Below, in pieces: positions 18,779 through 28,065 of a stretch of 64,000 bases of DNA. The notes below the pieces were generated by a model. The model was not told the DNA's origin and made no database searches. It saw only the letters and a program-made list of their open reading frames with translations. Source of the DNA: Saccharomycopsis crataegensis (taxonomy: Eukaryota; Ascomycota; Saccharomycetes; Ascoideales; Saccharomycopsidaceae); the NCBI RefSeq assembly GCF_037102585.1, contig NW_027043820.1, positions 592,501 to 656,500 of the forward strand, written 5' to 3'. The position numbers were made by a program, and so were the translations under genes. Within the stretch, counting starts at the first letter, position 1. Each line of letters starts with the position of its first letter.

Positions 18779-20299
18779 ATGGAAGAAACCACAATGCAAA
18801 AGTGTTTATTATCCAAGGTCCTCATGAATATTCCAAATCAGAACAGAAACTTATCCACTTATAAGCCACTTGTGGTGATTGTTGGCACCACCGGGGTCGG
18901 GAAATCCCAATTCTCCATTGATTTGGCGACGAAGTATCATGGGGAAATCATCAATGCCGACTCGATGCAAATGTATTGTGGGGCACCGTTGATCACCAAC
19001 AAGCATCCGATAAATGACAGGAACGGCGTGCCGCATCATGTCATGAACCATGTTCCTTGGGAGGAAGAGTACTTCATTCATAGGTTCGAGAAAGAAGCAT
19101 TGCTGAAGATCGATGACATCCATCGCCGAGGGAAAATCCCCATCGTGGTAGGAGGGACCAGCTACTATTTACAATCATTACTCTTCACCAATAGGGTGGT
19201 ACGAGAGGACACAAACAAAACAAAACAAGAAGAGATGGAGGAAGATAATGTATTGTCGCAGGAGTATCTTACTAAAGAGGAAGCATTGAAAGGGTTGACC
19301 AAGGAACAACAGGATATTTTGAACGACACCCCAATTAAAGTCCACGAAGCATTGAAGGCCATCGACCCAGTAATATCACACAAGTTCCATCCTAATGATA
19401 CCAGAAGAGTGAAACGGGTGCTCGAAATTTATTTCCGCACCGGCAAGAAACCCTCAGAAATCTATGAAAACCAGACCACCACGTCTTCTTCTTCTTCGTC
19501 TATTACCACTGCTGGTTCGTCACAACTTCGATTCCCTACTCTTGTATACTGGCTTTGGGCAGATCAATCTACACTTAATCAACGGCTCGATACCCGAGTT
19601 GACTCGATGTTTGAAAACGGAGCGGTAAATGAGATCCATGAATTATACCAGCTGTACCAGCGGCTATTGACAACTCCTGAGAACCGTTGCCAACACGGAG
19701 TGTTCCAAGTGATTGGCTTCAAAGAATTCTTACCATGGTTGGAAGACGGTGCGACAAATGACGAGTTGTTTGCCCAAGCCATCGATAAAATGAAGGTGAA
19801 GACCAGGAAGTACTCCAAAATGCAAATCAAATGGATTAGGAACGTGCTAATTAAGGAACTACAGCGAAACACTAGCCCTGAAGGATTATTTTCGGCAGAA
19901 CTTGATTTGTTGGACGCCACGGATTTGAGTAACTGGCAAGAAAACGTTGCTGAAGAGGGATTTAAAAAATTTGAGCGATTCTTGGAAAATGATAATCGTG
20001 GTTTGAAAATCGATATTCCAACAAAGATCAAGGAGGTTTTGTTGCCGAACGATGCTGGTGCCGATGAGACTATTAAGAGCAAAAATTGGCAACTGTTTAC
20101 TTGTCAAACTTGCGTTGATAAAGATTCCAAGTTGCCGCTTATTTTGGTTGGGGAAGATCAGTGGAAAAAGCATTTAGCTGGAAGAAAGCATAGATCAAAT
20201 TTGAATAGAGGAAAGAAACGTGAAGAATACGAACAATGGGTTAAACGACAAAAGCTTGTCAGCGAAGAGAAGAGCAATGATACAGAAAGCCAACAATGA
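18779..20299 (+). CDS. MOD5: tRNA dimethylallyltransferase (isopentenyltransferase)
   Basis: Adds the dimethylallyl group to A37 of certain tRNAs (i6A). About 506 aa. The P-loop GTTGVGKSQ follows the N-terminal leader; then INADSMQMY, ITNKHP and HHVMNHVPWEEEYF, the conserved DIHRRGKIPIVVGGTSYYLQ region (split here to stay short), VKRVLEIYFRTGKKPSE and QVIGFKEFLPWLE. The C-terminal fungal/animal C2H2 finger has FTCQTC and KKHLAGRKH. In-frame ATGs at 18779, 18794 and 18824 precede the P-loop, and the leader between them is basic and Ser-rich; baker's yeast Mod5 uses alternative starts to reach mitochondria and cytosol. CTG codons at 19103 and 20093 fall where homologues have small or polar residues. 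Confidence 0.95.
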   Translation: MEETTMQKCLLSKVLMNIPNQNRNLSTYKPLVVIVGTTGVGKSQFSIDLATKYHGEIINADSMQMYCGAPLITNKHPINDRNGVPHHVMNHVPWEEEYFIHRFEKEALLKIDDIHRRGKIPIVVGGTSYYLQSLLFTNRVVREDTNKTKQEEMEEDNVLSQEYLTKEEALKGLTKEQQDILNDTPIKVHEALKAIDPVISHKFHPNDTRRVKRVLEIYFRTGKKPSEIYENQTTTSSSSSSITTAGSSQLRFPTLVYWLWADQSTLNQRLDTRVDSMFENGAVNEIHELYQLYQRLLTTPENRCQHGVFQVIGFKEFLPWLEDGATNDELFAQAIDKMKVKTRKYSKMQIKWIRNVLIKELQRNTSPEGLFSAELDLLDATDLSNWQENVAEEGFKKFERFLENDNRGLKIDIPTKIKEVLLPNDAGADETIKSKNWQLFTCQTCVDKDSKLPLILVGEDQWKKHLAGRKHRSNLNRGKKREEYEQWVKRQKLVSEEKSNDTESQQ

Positions 20300-20654
20300 T
20301 GGTCTATTACTGATATTTGATGATTTAATGTTTACAAACTTTGTAATAATGGTCCTCAGCTTATATTTTTCAAGTTTATATTTTAAAAGTTCATTCCATC
20401 CTTATAAAAAAAAAGAAAGATAAGAAATTAAAGAAACAACAAAGCAAAAGACCACCGTTTAATTTAAAGAATAAAGATAAAAAAAAAATATAAATAAATC
20501 AGTATGAATATAAAAAGATGACAAAACATAAAAGATGACAAAACATAAAGGATGACAAAACGTAAAAAGATGACACAAAAACATAACAAATGACAATATT
20601 ATCAATAACAAAAAAAAAACCCCAAAGAATAGTTAAAATCCTCAAACTCACACT
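20300..20654. repeat. Convergent MOD5/ATG3 spacer with short tandem repeats
   Basis: A-rich 3' spacer. Near 20514-20595, four or five imperfect copies of an AGATGACAAAACATAA unit (17-20 bp) occur in tandem. No gene is seen. Confidence 0.7.
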
Positions 20655-21671
20655 TTATAAAGCATCCATGGTATAATCATGGTAAATCCCTGGGGTGACA
20701 CTAGCAATAAATTTCAAAAAGATAACTAAGTATTGATCTACTCTAATAACCCCATCTTCTTCGTCTTCCTCTTTATTATTCCCTACACCTTGTACATCTT
20801 CCCATTCGTCATCACCTCCTGTTTCTTCACTATCTTTCAACCCCAATTTATTTATCCCCTGAGTGATATCCTTGGTGGCGGCTTCCGCGGCTTCGGCCTT
20901 CCTGGATTGTGCTGCAATTTGGGCTCTGGACATCAAGACTTTCATTACCGTGGCATGGCGACATGGGTGGATCGATACCGAAGTGGTGTTTTGCAAAAAT
21001 GGCGCCTTTTCAATCGTTGCGGTTTTATCACGGTAATCGGCACTAATATCCTCAAACATTTGGTCAGGAGTCAATGGAATACCATCAGCATCGAACCCAA
21101 CAAGATACATCTTTGGCACACGATACGATGTGGAATAAGTAATGTATAAATCATAATTACGACGGGATTCTTGCAGCAGCAGCACGACGCCGCCGCTAGG
21201 GTTCTTACCATCTTCCACTACTGGTTCAATGTCAAAATCATCATCGTCTATATCCTGGATCTCTTGATCGTTTATAAGTTCATGGGAATGATCATTTTTT
21301 GCCACTGCAACTTCTTTCTCGTTGTCACCCTTCTTTAACATATGGGTGTGGGTGGTGGTCCAGCCATCTTCATCGGCAACATCTTCTTCATCATCTTCTT
21401 CTGCCCCACCATTGAGATACGACAACGCACGCTGGTACGATGGGACTTTCCTAGTGACGAGAAATTGCCTATCCTTGGGCAAGAACGTCTTTTCAAGCGA
21501 GTCATCGGCGACAGGACACCATTGCCATGTAGGGAACTTGTAGGACAAATAATCTCCGGCAGCCACAAACTCTTCGGGAGTGATTTCCCCGGTGGTCTTG
21601 AATGTTGAGGTATGAGTCACCGGAGTAAGGTACTCTCTAAGAGATGAGAATCTCGATCTTATATTATTCAT
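20655..21671 (-). CDS. ATG3: Autophagy E2-like enzyme Atg3
   Basis: Transfers Atg8 to phosphatidylethanolamine during autophagy. The 338-residue protein has the conserved N-terminal membrane-sensing start (SRFSSLREYLTPV), the fungal flexible acidic region (residues about 95-155), the core YDLYITYSTSYRVPKMYLVG, and the catalytic HPC motif in SVSIHPCRHATVMKVLM. The C-terminus is KFIASVTPGIYHDYTMDAL. DEWEDV after the catalytic site matches the Atg8-interacting motif position (WEDL in baker's yeast as I recall). Three consecutive CTG codons (21174-21182 on the plus strand) lie in the linker just before YDLYITY. An ATT microsatellite adjoins the start codon. It is divergent from CGI121 across 283 bp. 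Confidence 0.96.
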   Translation of the reverse strand: MNNIRSRFSSLREYLTPVTHTSTFKTTGEITPEEFVAAGDYLSYKFPTWQWCPVADDSLEKTFLPKDRQFLVTRKVPSYQRALSYLNGGAEEDDEEDVADEDGWTTTHTHMLKKGDNEKEVAVAKNDHSHELINDQEIQDIDDDDFDIEPVVEDGKNPSGGVVLLLQESRRNYDLYITYSTSYRVPKMYLVGFDADGIPLTPDQMFEDISADYRDKTATIEKAPFLQNTTSVSIHPCRHATVMKVLMSRAQIAAQSRKAEAAEAATKDITQGINKLGLKDSEETGGDDEWEDVQGVGNNKEEDEEDGVIRVDQYLVIFLKFIASVTPGIYHDYTMDAL

Positions 21672-21954
21672 TATTATTATTATTATTATGTTGTTGTTGA
21701 TTTGGTTCTATTACGATAAAGATGGCAACCAGAGAGATGAGCTTGTGACGGCAAAAAAATAAAAGTAAAATCGAAAACAGCGAGAGATCACGTCACGTGC
21801 ATTACAACGTGACCTTCCCTGATGCTCCGGAGTGGAAAATAGTCCGGGACGGAAATGTCTATTTTTTTTTTTTTTTTTTTTTAATCAAAACAGCTTCTTC
21901 CTTCACACCTGAGTCTGATTGAAGGATAGATACTCATATAAATAATAACCCAAG
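21672..21954. promoter_or_regulatory. Divergent ATG3/CGI121 promoter
   Basis: 283 bp with CACGTG at 21794-21799, CCGGAGTGGAAAA at 21827-21839, CCGGGACGGAAAT at 21844-21856, and an 18-base T tract after them. The two CCGG elements are in tandem, 17 bp apart, and point toward CGI121. Confidence 0.5.
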
Positions 21955-22572
21955 ATGATTTACAAATACCCACAGTTTCCCCATGTTCAAGTGCTTGGGG
22001 TATTGGCAACCAATGTTAAAAACATCGATACTATCAAGCAGGCGGTGATTTCCCTTGACCAACGATATGATTACTGTTTTATCAATGCGGCGAACGTGGT
22101 GAGCGTTGAACAAATCAATTGCGCAATTTTTAAGACCTTAACCAATTATTATTTCAATGAGAAGAAGCCACTTAGAACCAACTCGGTCCATGCAGAAACC
22201 ATCTTGAACCTTTCGCCAAATGCCAACATTACTGACTCATTGAACCGGTTTGGGATCTCGAAAGGAAGCGCCAATTTGATCATCTTGAAAGTATATGGTC
22301 TTGGAGGACCACAGCAGCGACAGCAGGAGAATGAACTGTTGTTGCCGGATGATGCAGCAAAAGATTTACAAGGGGTTATACAGCGTGATTTGCAAAACAT
22401 AAAGGATGTGGTGGAAGCAGAGGTTGCTGAATTGGATAACGACGAGCAGCTTGTAGGGATCAGTGATTTGAAATTGATCAAGAAGAATTATAAATTGGGA
22501 GATATGATGGTGGAGGACCGGGAAGTGTTATCCAGGTTGCTAGTGTCGGTATTGCAATTAAGTGATCTCTAG
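21955..22572 (+). CDS. CGI121: EKC/KEOPS complex subunit Cgi121
   Basis: Subunit of the KEOPS complex that makes t6A37 in tRNA and supports telomere maintenance; Cgi121 (human TPRKB) binds the Bud32 kinase and tRNA. Family features seen: YCFINAANVVSVEQINCAIF, the region KPLRTNSVHAETILNLSPNAN, then SLNRFGISKGSANLIILKVYG. At 205 aa it is slightly longer than the baker's yeast protein. An inserted Gln-rich linker with one CTG precedes a charged C-terminal helix. The stop codon lies inside a short tandem duplication (see repeat). Confidence 0.93.
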   Translation: MIYKYPQFPHVQVLGVLATNVKNIDTIKQAVISLDQRYDYCFINAANVVSVEQINCAIFKTLTNYYFNEKKPLRTNSVHAETILNLSPNANITDSLNRFGISKGSANLIILKVYGLGGPQQRQQENELLLPDDAAKDLQGVIQRDLQNIKDVVEAEVAELDNDEQLVGISDLKLIKKNYKLGDMMVEDREVLSRLLVSVLQLSDL

Positions 22573-22612
22573 AAACGTACAAGATGTGATCTCTAGAACG
22601 TACAAGGTGTGA
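22563..22612 (+). repeat. Tandem duplication across the CGI121 stop codon
   Basis: GTGATCTCTAGAAACGTACA is followed by GTGATCTCTAGAACGTACA, two near-identical units of about 24 and 23 bp. The first contains the in-frame TAG stop, so the second is 3' UTR. Confidence 0.85.
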
Positions 22613-23203
22613 CTATTTAGCTTTCTTTTTGTTTCATAGAGTGAGTTCCAGGAAAAGTGTATATTATTTTATTTTTTAATGTTTGATATTCTTCAGAAAC
22701 ATTTTCCATGATATAAAGTAGGCCAATAAATGAAATCATAAGAATGTTAACAATAGGAAGATTGACTCATTTGCACATGCTCGCTAGTCTCTAAAGCCTC
22801 TTACAATCTTATTTGTAATGTTAAAGACAATTATCTCAAAACATATTACCCCATATAATATAACCTAAAGAAGCACACACACACAGATAAAGAAAAGGGC
22901 AAAAATAAAACAAAAAAAAAAAAAAGATAATAATCTTGAGTGTAATTCGATGTTTTGTTATTATTGGTTAAACAACCAACAGCAGCAAAAACAATAAAAA
23001 AAAAAAAAAATTATATCAATACAATTAGCAAACCAAACATCTGATACCATCAAAGACGAAAAAATATAGGCAAAATAAGAAAATAAAAAAGATGAGCAAA
23101 GATAAAGTATAAAGAGCTTTTTTTTTCAGTCTAAAAGAAATGATTCACAATTCTAAATGAAAATAATATCAAATAATAGTAGCTCTATCATGATAGTGAC
23201 AGC
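22613..23203. other. Convergent spacer CGI121/cyclin
   Basis: A-rich sequence with poly-A runs (about 22910-22925 and 22997-23010). No gene or structured RNA recognised. Confidence 0.6.
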
Positions 23204-24310
23204 TTATGCTGAATGGAATGGTGGATCGGTCTTGATAAACCACTTCACCATTTGGTTCAAACTGCCTTTATACTTTCTCAAATCATCGGCATTAACCTTC
23301 AAATCATCGTCGGTCATCCAGTCAAGGAAATTGTCATATAATTGGTCGAGGAAAGTCACTGGCAACCCGGAAATCACTGACCAGACTTGGGCATTCAAAT
23401 TTTGATTTAAAATCCTCTGCTTGATTTCAAATGGGGACATGGATTGTTTGGTGAATTTTGGATTCTTTGACTCTGACCTTACCCCTCTTGGCAAGCTAGA
23501 AGGTTTGGCATAAATGGTGCTGGTGGCCAAAAAACTGGTGATGATCAAACGACGAAGGCATAATTTGTCACTATTGTTCTTGAAAACACGGTGCTTGTTG
23601 TTACCCAGGTGGATATTGTTTGCTAAACGGTTCAAGTATAAAATCCCGGCAAGAAATTGGTTCAATGGCATTCTGGAACGGGTCAAGACTTTTTCAAGGA
23701 AATCAATCAAGTTGTTGATGATCAAGTTGTTGCGATTATTGCAACAATCATCGATTGGGAACTTGGTGATGAGGGAATTCGCGACAATCCTCACAATGAT
23801 CTTCATAATCACTTGACGTTCGTGATGGCTATCATTGATGAAAAGTTGACCAAAAGCATCGCTCATCGATCCTCTAGTGGTGACGGTCTCGACGGCAGAT
23901 CCCGAAGTCATGGAAGTGTCGGAATCTGGACCAGACTTCTTGATACTAGCATATTGGTTGATTGGGGTGATTCCAATTTCATTGGCATTTGCATGGTTTT
24001 CTTTACCGTCAATTTCAGAAACATCATCCTCTTCATCAAAAGATTCATCGTTACTACCTTCAGTATCGGTCAAGTCAGGAACAGACACCGGGCAAGAACT
24101 GGAATGGCCTTCAGAAAACTTGGCAGCACCACTTTTTGTGTTGACGATATTTGTCTTCATGGTACTAGTAGTGGCGGTGGTAGTGGTAATATTCTTGGTA
24201 TCGTTGTTGTTCAAGAGAACTTTATCACTCCTGTGATCGTCAATATTAGCATGGATTGACGATTGGTATCTGGTGTCATTAATTAGATCAGACAGGTCTC
24301 CAAATGCCAT
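23204..24310 (-). CDS. Pho85-type (PCL-like) cyclin
   Basis: A 368-residue protein with a Ser/Thr/Asp-rich N-terminal half (acidic SFDEEDDVSEIDGKEN) and a cyclin-like C-terminal half from about residue 175. Supporting segments are the helix LIDFLEKVLTRSRMPLNQF, the next helix GILYLNRLAN, LRRLIITSFLATSTIYAKP, and NAQVWSVISGLPVTFLDQL before the last helices. This order matches the PHO80/PCL cyclin fold (family knowledge), whose members bind the kinase Pho85. The loop between helices 3 and 4 is enlarged by about 30 Lys/Ser-rich residues. The promoter is long (1.2 kb, shared with the zinc-finger gene), as is common for regulated cyclins. I cannot name the particular PCL, and no transmembrane or targeting signal is visible. 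Confidence 0.6.
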   Translation of the reverse strand: MAFGDLSDLINDTRYQSSIHANIDDHRSDKVLLNNNDTKNITTTTATTSTMKTNIVNTKSGAAKFSEGHSSSCPVSVPDLTDTEGSNDESFDEEDDVSEIDGKENHANANEIGITPINQYASIKKSGPDSDTSMTSGSAVETVTTRGSMSDAFGQLFINDSHHERQVIMKIIVRIVANSLITKFPIDDCCNNRNNLIINNLIDFLEKVLTRSRMPLNQFLAGILYLNRLANNIHLGNNKHRVFKNNSDKLCLRRLIITSFLATSTIYAKPSSLPRGVRSESKNPKFTKQSMSPFEIKQRILNQNLNAQVWSVISGLPVTFLDQLYDNFLDWMTDDDLKVNADDLRKYKGSLNQMVKWFIKTDPPFHSA

Positions 24311-25519
24311 TTTTCCCTCCCAAAAAGAAAATAAAAACTAAAACGAGATTTCTTAAAAAAAAACAGCCAGTAAAATAATATAATAGAGCAGAGCAAAAGT
24401 TAAAAAAAAAAGTGATTTATGTACGATATCTGTTGAAAAAGGATTCCACAAAGTTATTAATTTGATGAGCTGGGATCTCCTGTTGAAGAGAACTTGATGA
24501 TTACTAATTTATGAAAGCAATTATCTTCAAAACAAACTTATCTGAGAGTTGGAGCCCACAAAAGAATGCTGATAAATGGTTGGAGAATTCAAAAAGATGA
24601 AATGAATAAAAACAAAAAAAACTGGCCTTGTTGAAACGGAATGTTGTATTGTAGGTGTGGTTGTTCAAATAGATATGATCAGTTCATTGGTGTTTTGATG
24701 ACAAATACAACACAATGACGACAGGACACTAGCAAACGGGAAATAACAAATATTTCTATCTCTTCAGAGACTAATTGAATATTTGTTACTTCTTTTTGGT
24801 ATTTTCTAGTATTGGCCAGTCAAGCTAGCAAGACAAAACAAAACAAAAAGCTGGTTTATAATAAAGGAAAAAAGAAACAGCAAAAACAAACCGAAACAAA
24901 AAGAGAGAAGGAAGAATAAGATACCAGGTACACTCTATTAATATGGGATAAGTATACGAATATCAATTAATATATATGTGTTATTGATGATTCTTTCTTC
25001 TTCTTTTTTTTTTTTTCTCCTTTGTTTTAGTAGGACTTTTGCGTGAGATTTTGGCGTGGTTTTAAGATTTGGTATTGAGCCGTCAACGTTTTTTCTTATA
25101 TGTGTAAAATTTTTTTTTTGTTTTTTTGACTGTTTGATGAGTCACGACGGCCGGTGTCCCTACAATGCACCTGTCATGTGGGGTGGACGGGGCGAAGATC
25201 CTCGTACATCCGTCGGTTGCCGGTGGTGGTTTATGATATATGCATTATAGTGCATTGTGATGATACGCGCATATTGCTGCAGTATACCACATTTACCTCA
25301 TCGCACGTGAGTTGACCAAACTTTAATAACCGAAAGAAAGCTGCCAAAACAACCAATGCTGACGGTCTCTTGGATGGTTAGCCAATCTTTTGTATGGTGA
25401 TCTTGGTCGATGCTAGACAGTTCTTTAACGTCTGATATCTTATTTCATTTCACTCTGTTTGGTTGTCCGGTACTTCTGCTCACAGCATAGCATAGCAATC
25501 CCTACTCCATACATTTACC
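24311..25519. promoter_or_regulatory. Divergent promoter, cyclin and zinc-finger genes (1.2 kb)
   Basis: Long shared upstream region. It contains a GC-richer island near 25140-25235 with several CGG triplets, ATGCATTATAGTGCAT at 25240-25255 (near-identical to 51174-51189) and CACGTG at 25304-25309. No additional gene is seen. Confidence 0.5.
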
Positions 25520-26794
25520 ATGGAAGCCTCAGAACAGATAACAGGGTACCAACACAATAGTACTCCTCGACCGCCCAACCAACAACGACGACTGAACATC
25601 ATTATTGACGATCACGACCAACAAAAAATCCTCCTGGCCCTTCAAACGGTTTTCGCCGACATCGAATCAGTGCATCACCATCCCGAAGACTCGAAGTTCT
25701 TGGAGAAGGCTGCTGAGGCGGTACTATTGGATTACTGGGACCGATTCGATCAGTATAAAGGACGTGTGTTCCGTAAGAATCTCCAGAATGTCTTTAGAAA
25801 CTCTGACCAAAATGATACCGGGGCCAAGATGAAGTATTATCGCAAATGTTTGGATGAAGTGGTGAATCATTCAAATAATCATTATCAGCCTCCCCTCAGA
25901 TCACTGGCACTAAGTTCAACTTCAAGTTCTTCTATTGGCACATCAAGTTCTCATCAAGCGGCTGCTTCTACTTCCACTGCTACCCGAAACCATAGTGTTT
26001 TTAATAATAGTGGCCTAAATAATTCATCCTACGGGTTCGGTTCAGGAGATTTAGTATATTCACAAGAAAACAGCACCAAAAGATTGAAGATTGATAATAT
26101 TTTGGCGTTCCCGAAAGTCGAAACCGACCTCTTCCCCAACCATTCATATTCCTCTGCCAGTCAAGGTCTTCTCCAAATGGCGGGACTATCACTGAATGAA
26201 CCAAATTCCAAGGCTGGACAACTGTATTCCTCTGATATCTACGAGTTTGTGTCGGCGCTTAATCATTTAAAGACCGGGGAGTTGCTGTATCCTCAAGCCA
26301 CCGCTGCCAATGGTAACTATCAAGGAAATGGCAAGGCTCCAATACAAGACTACACACCATCGTCACCATCGTCTTACAAAATGTCAGCATACGTGGACAA
26401 TAGGAACACCTCGAGCACAACCTCATCACAGCTCACTAGCTCTGTATCGTCATATGATAATCACACTAGTAAATCGTTAGGTAATGTTGATGAAAACACT
26501 TCTTGCAATGATCCGGTGGAAAAAGTATTCAAGTGTGGTTCTTGTCCACTTTCTTTCAAGAGGAACTCCGATCTCAAGCGACATGTCAAGACCCATCTGG
26601 CCACCCTTCCTCATATTTGTAACAACTGTGGCAAATCGTTTGCCCGGAAAGATGCCTTGAAGCGTCATTATGGCACGCAAACGTGCCATAGAAACCGAGA
26701 CAATCGCACGTACATTGATAACTTGAAGTTATTGACCGAGGAAGAACGCAGCATGGACATGACGGTAAATAGTCGTCAAAAGAACCCTGGGTGA
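25520..26794 (+). CDS. C2H2 zinc-finger transcription regulator
   Basis: A 424-residue protein with two C-terminal C2H2 fingers (about residues 335-395): FKCGSCPLSFKRNSDLKRH, then HICNNCGKSFARKDALKRH with a distal Cys in the last ligand position (CX2C-X12-H-X5-C form). The linker after the first finger is TH-CTG-ATLP; canonical linkers carry T or S at the CTG position. The N-terminal 110 residues are helical and charged; the middle is Ser/Asn-rich and likely disordered, as in yeast activators. The ATG at 25520 follows TTTACC and is the first in frame. I do not recognise the exact orthologue. Its long regulated promoter suggests condition-dependent expression. Confidence 0.8.
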   Translation: MEASEQITGYQHNSTPRPPNQQRRLNIIIDDHDQQKILLALQTVFADIESVHHHPEDSKFLEKAAEAVLLDYWDRFDQYKGRVFRKNLQNVFRNSDQNDTGAKMKYYRKCLDEVVNHSNNHYQPPLRSLALSSTSSSSIGTSSSHQAAASTSTATRNHSVFNNSGLNNSSYGFGSGDLVYSQENSTKRLKIDNILAFPKVETDLFPNHSYSSASQGLLQMAGLSLNEPNSKAGQLYSSDIYEFVSALNHLKTGELLYPQATAANGNYQGNGKAPIQDYTPSSPSSYKMSAYVDNRNTSSTTSSQLTSSVSSYDNHTSKSLGNVDENTSCNDPVEKVFKCGSCPLSFKRNSDLKRHVKTHLATLPHICNNCGKSFARKDALKRHYGTQTCHRNRDNRTYIDNLKLLTEEERSMDMTVNSRQKNPG

Positions 26795-28065
26795 AAAACA
26801 AAAAGAAAATGTCATCTTATTTTTTTCTTTCTTTTTTGTTATTTTTATCATTGTTATTTTTAAGGGTGGCTTATTTAAATATATTTGTGGACATTTTAGA
26901 TGACTTTTACGATAAAATCCATTGATTAGTGGTGATGCTTTGGAGAATCAAAATTTCCTTGTTTTTTATTTGTTTTTTTGCTGTTGCTTGTTTTATAGAA
27001 ATGAATATTTTTTGGTGACGTTCAATCTTTTATCCGTTAATTCATTATATGAATTATTATGATTATATGTATCTGTAGTTATGTTTTTAATATATCCAAC
27101 AGGTGCTGTTACTGTATGACGCAAGAATTCAAGACTACCAATACGAATAAATGAATATGAACAAATACGTCAATATATCAATATAATAAATGTAATTTTA
27201 TAACTTCTTCCCAACCAAATACTACTAAAGGAAGCCGATCGACTACATAGTCATTTCTTCGAGTCATTTATATCATATTATCACAACATAAAGTTATCTC
27301 TTGGTATCATTTCATCCATTCTTTTGGCATCTGCTACAACTGCTGCTCCAATACGCAAAAACGCTACCACCATTGCCAATGAAGGTTACTTTGGCTCTCC
27401 GCCACCATCATCGTCTCTTCCTCCTCCTCCTCCTCCTCAAAACAATAGTCCAGGTGGTTTTGGTATGCACAATATTGTCAACTCAACCACCACTTCCGCC
27501 TAGATCTTTTCCTATTGAGGCTCAAACTTGTAACACATTTCATCCTGGTGATGAAATATCTTGTGTGCTATTATATTTCTTCTTTTCTCTGATAACGCTT
27601 TTCATATTTTTTTATTCACATCACACTACATGAAGTAGTAGACATTCATTTCTTTATATGTAGTATGATTACCATCATCATTTAACTTTTGATTCATATT
27701 TTTATTGGTTTGGTTTTGAAACATCATAACTCTCGTGTACTTGGCTTTAGAAAGTTACAGACGTGAAAAACTTCATAAAATATGGCAAATCCGGGGTATA
27801 CACACACACAAGGTTCCATGCTCCTAATAAGGCAAGACCCAATCTTCATCCGGTCCTCAAGCGTATAATAACAGAAAATAATAAAAAAAAAAAAATGTGT
27901 TCAGATCTCTGTAAACACATATTTTATTCTTCAATTTCCAACAAGACGCACTAAATTTGCAGCCATGATATACTATCATTGATTTCTCCTTCGCGCTTTT
28001 TCTTTATAACTCAGCTCTTTAGTTATTTTTATTGTATCACCAAGTTTTTAACAATACTATTATGC
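26795..28065. other. Convergent region between zinc-finger gene and SLY41
   Basis: 1.27 kb, mostly AT-rich. The one coding-like part is the ATG-less secreted-peptide frame at 27288-27503 (listed separately). A CA/TA microsatellite run lies near 27800. Confidence 0.55.
27288..27503 (+). pseudogene. Small secreted-protein-like frame lacking an ATG
   Basis: A 71-codon frame ends at TAG 27501. It begins ATA-AAG and reads (I)KLSLGIISSILLASATTA, then AP: a near-perfect signal peptide in which the expected Met is Ile (ATA). After it come basic and Asn residues, a Pro tract (LPPPPPPQ) and a Ser/Thr end. Another frame over the same bases is longer but opens with TTG and lacks this order. It may be a gene that lost its start, or one using a non-AUG start; a TACTAAA-like branch site near 27219 makes an upstream exon conceivable but unproven. 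Confidence 0.35.

Noticed and set aside
27219-27230. Branch-point-like TACTAAA with AG as evidence of an exon upstream of the ATG-less secreted frame
   Set aside because: No matching 5' splice site with an ATG exon was found upstream.
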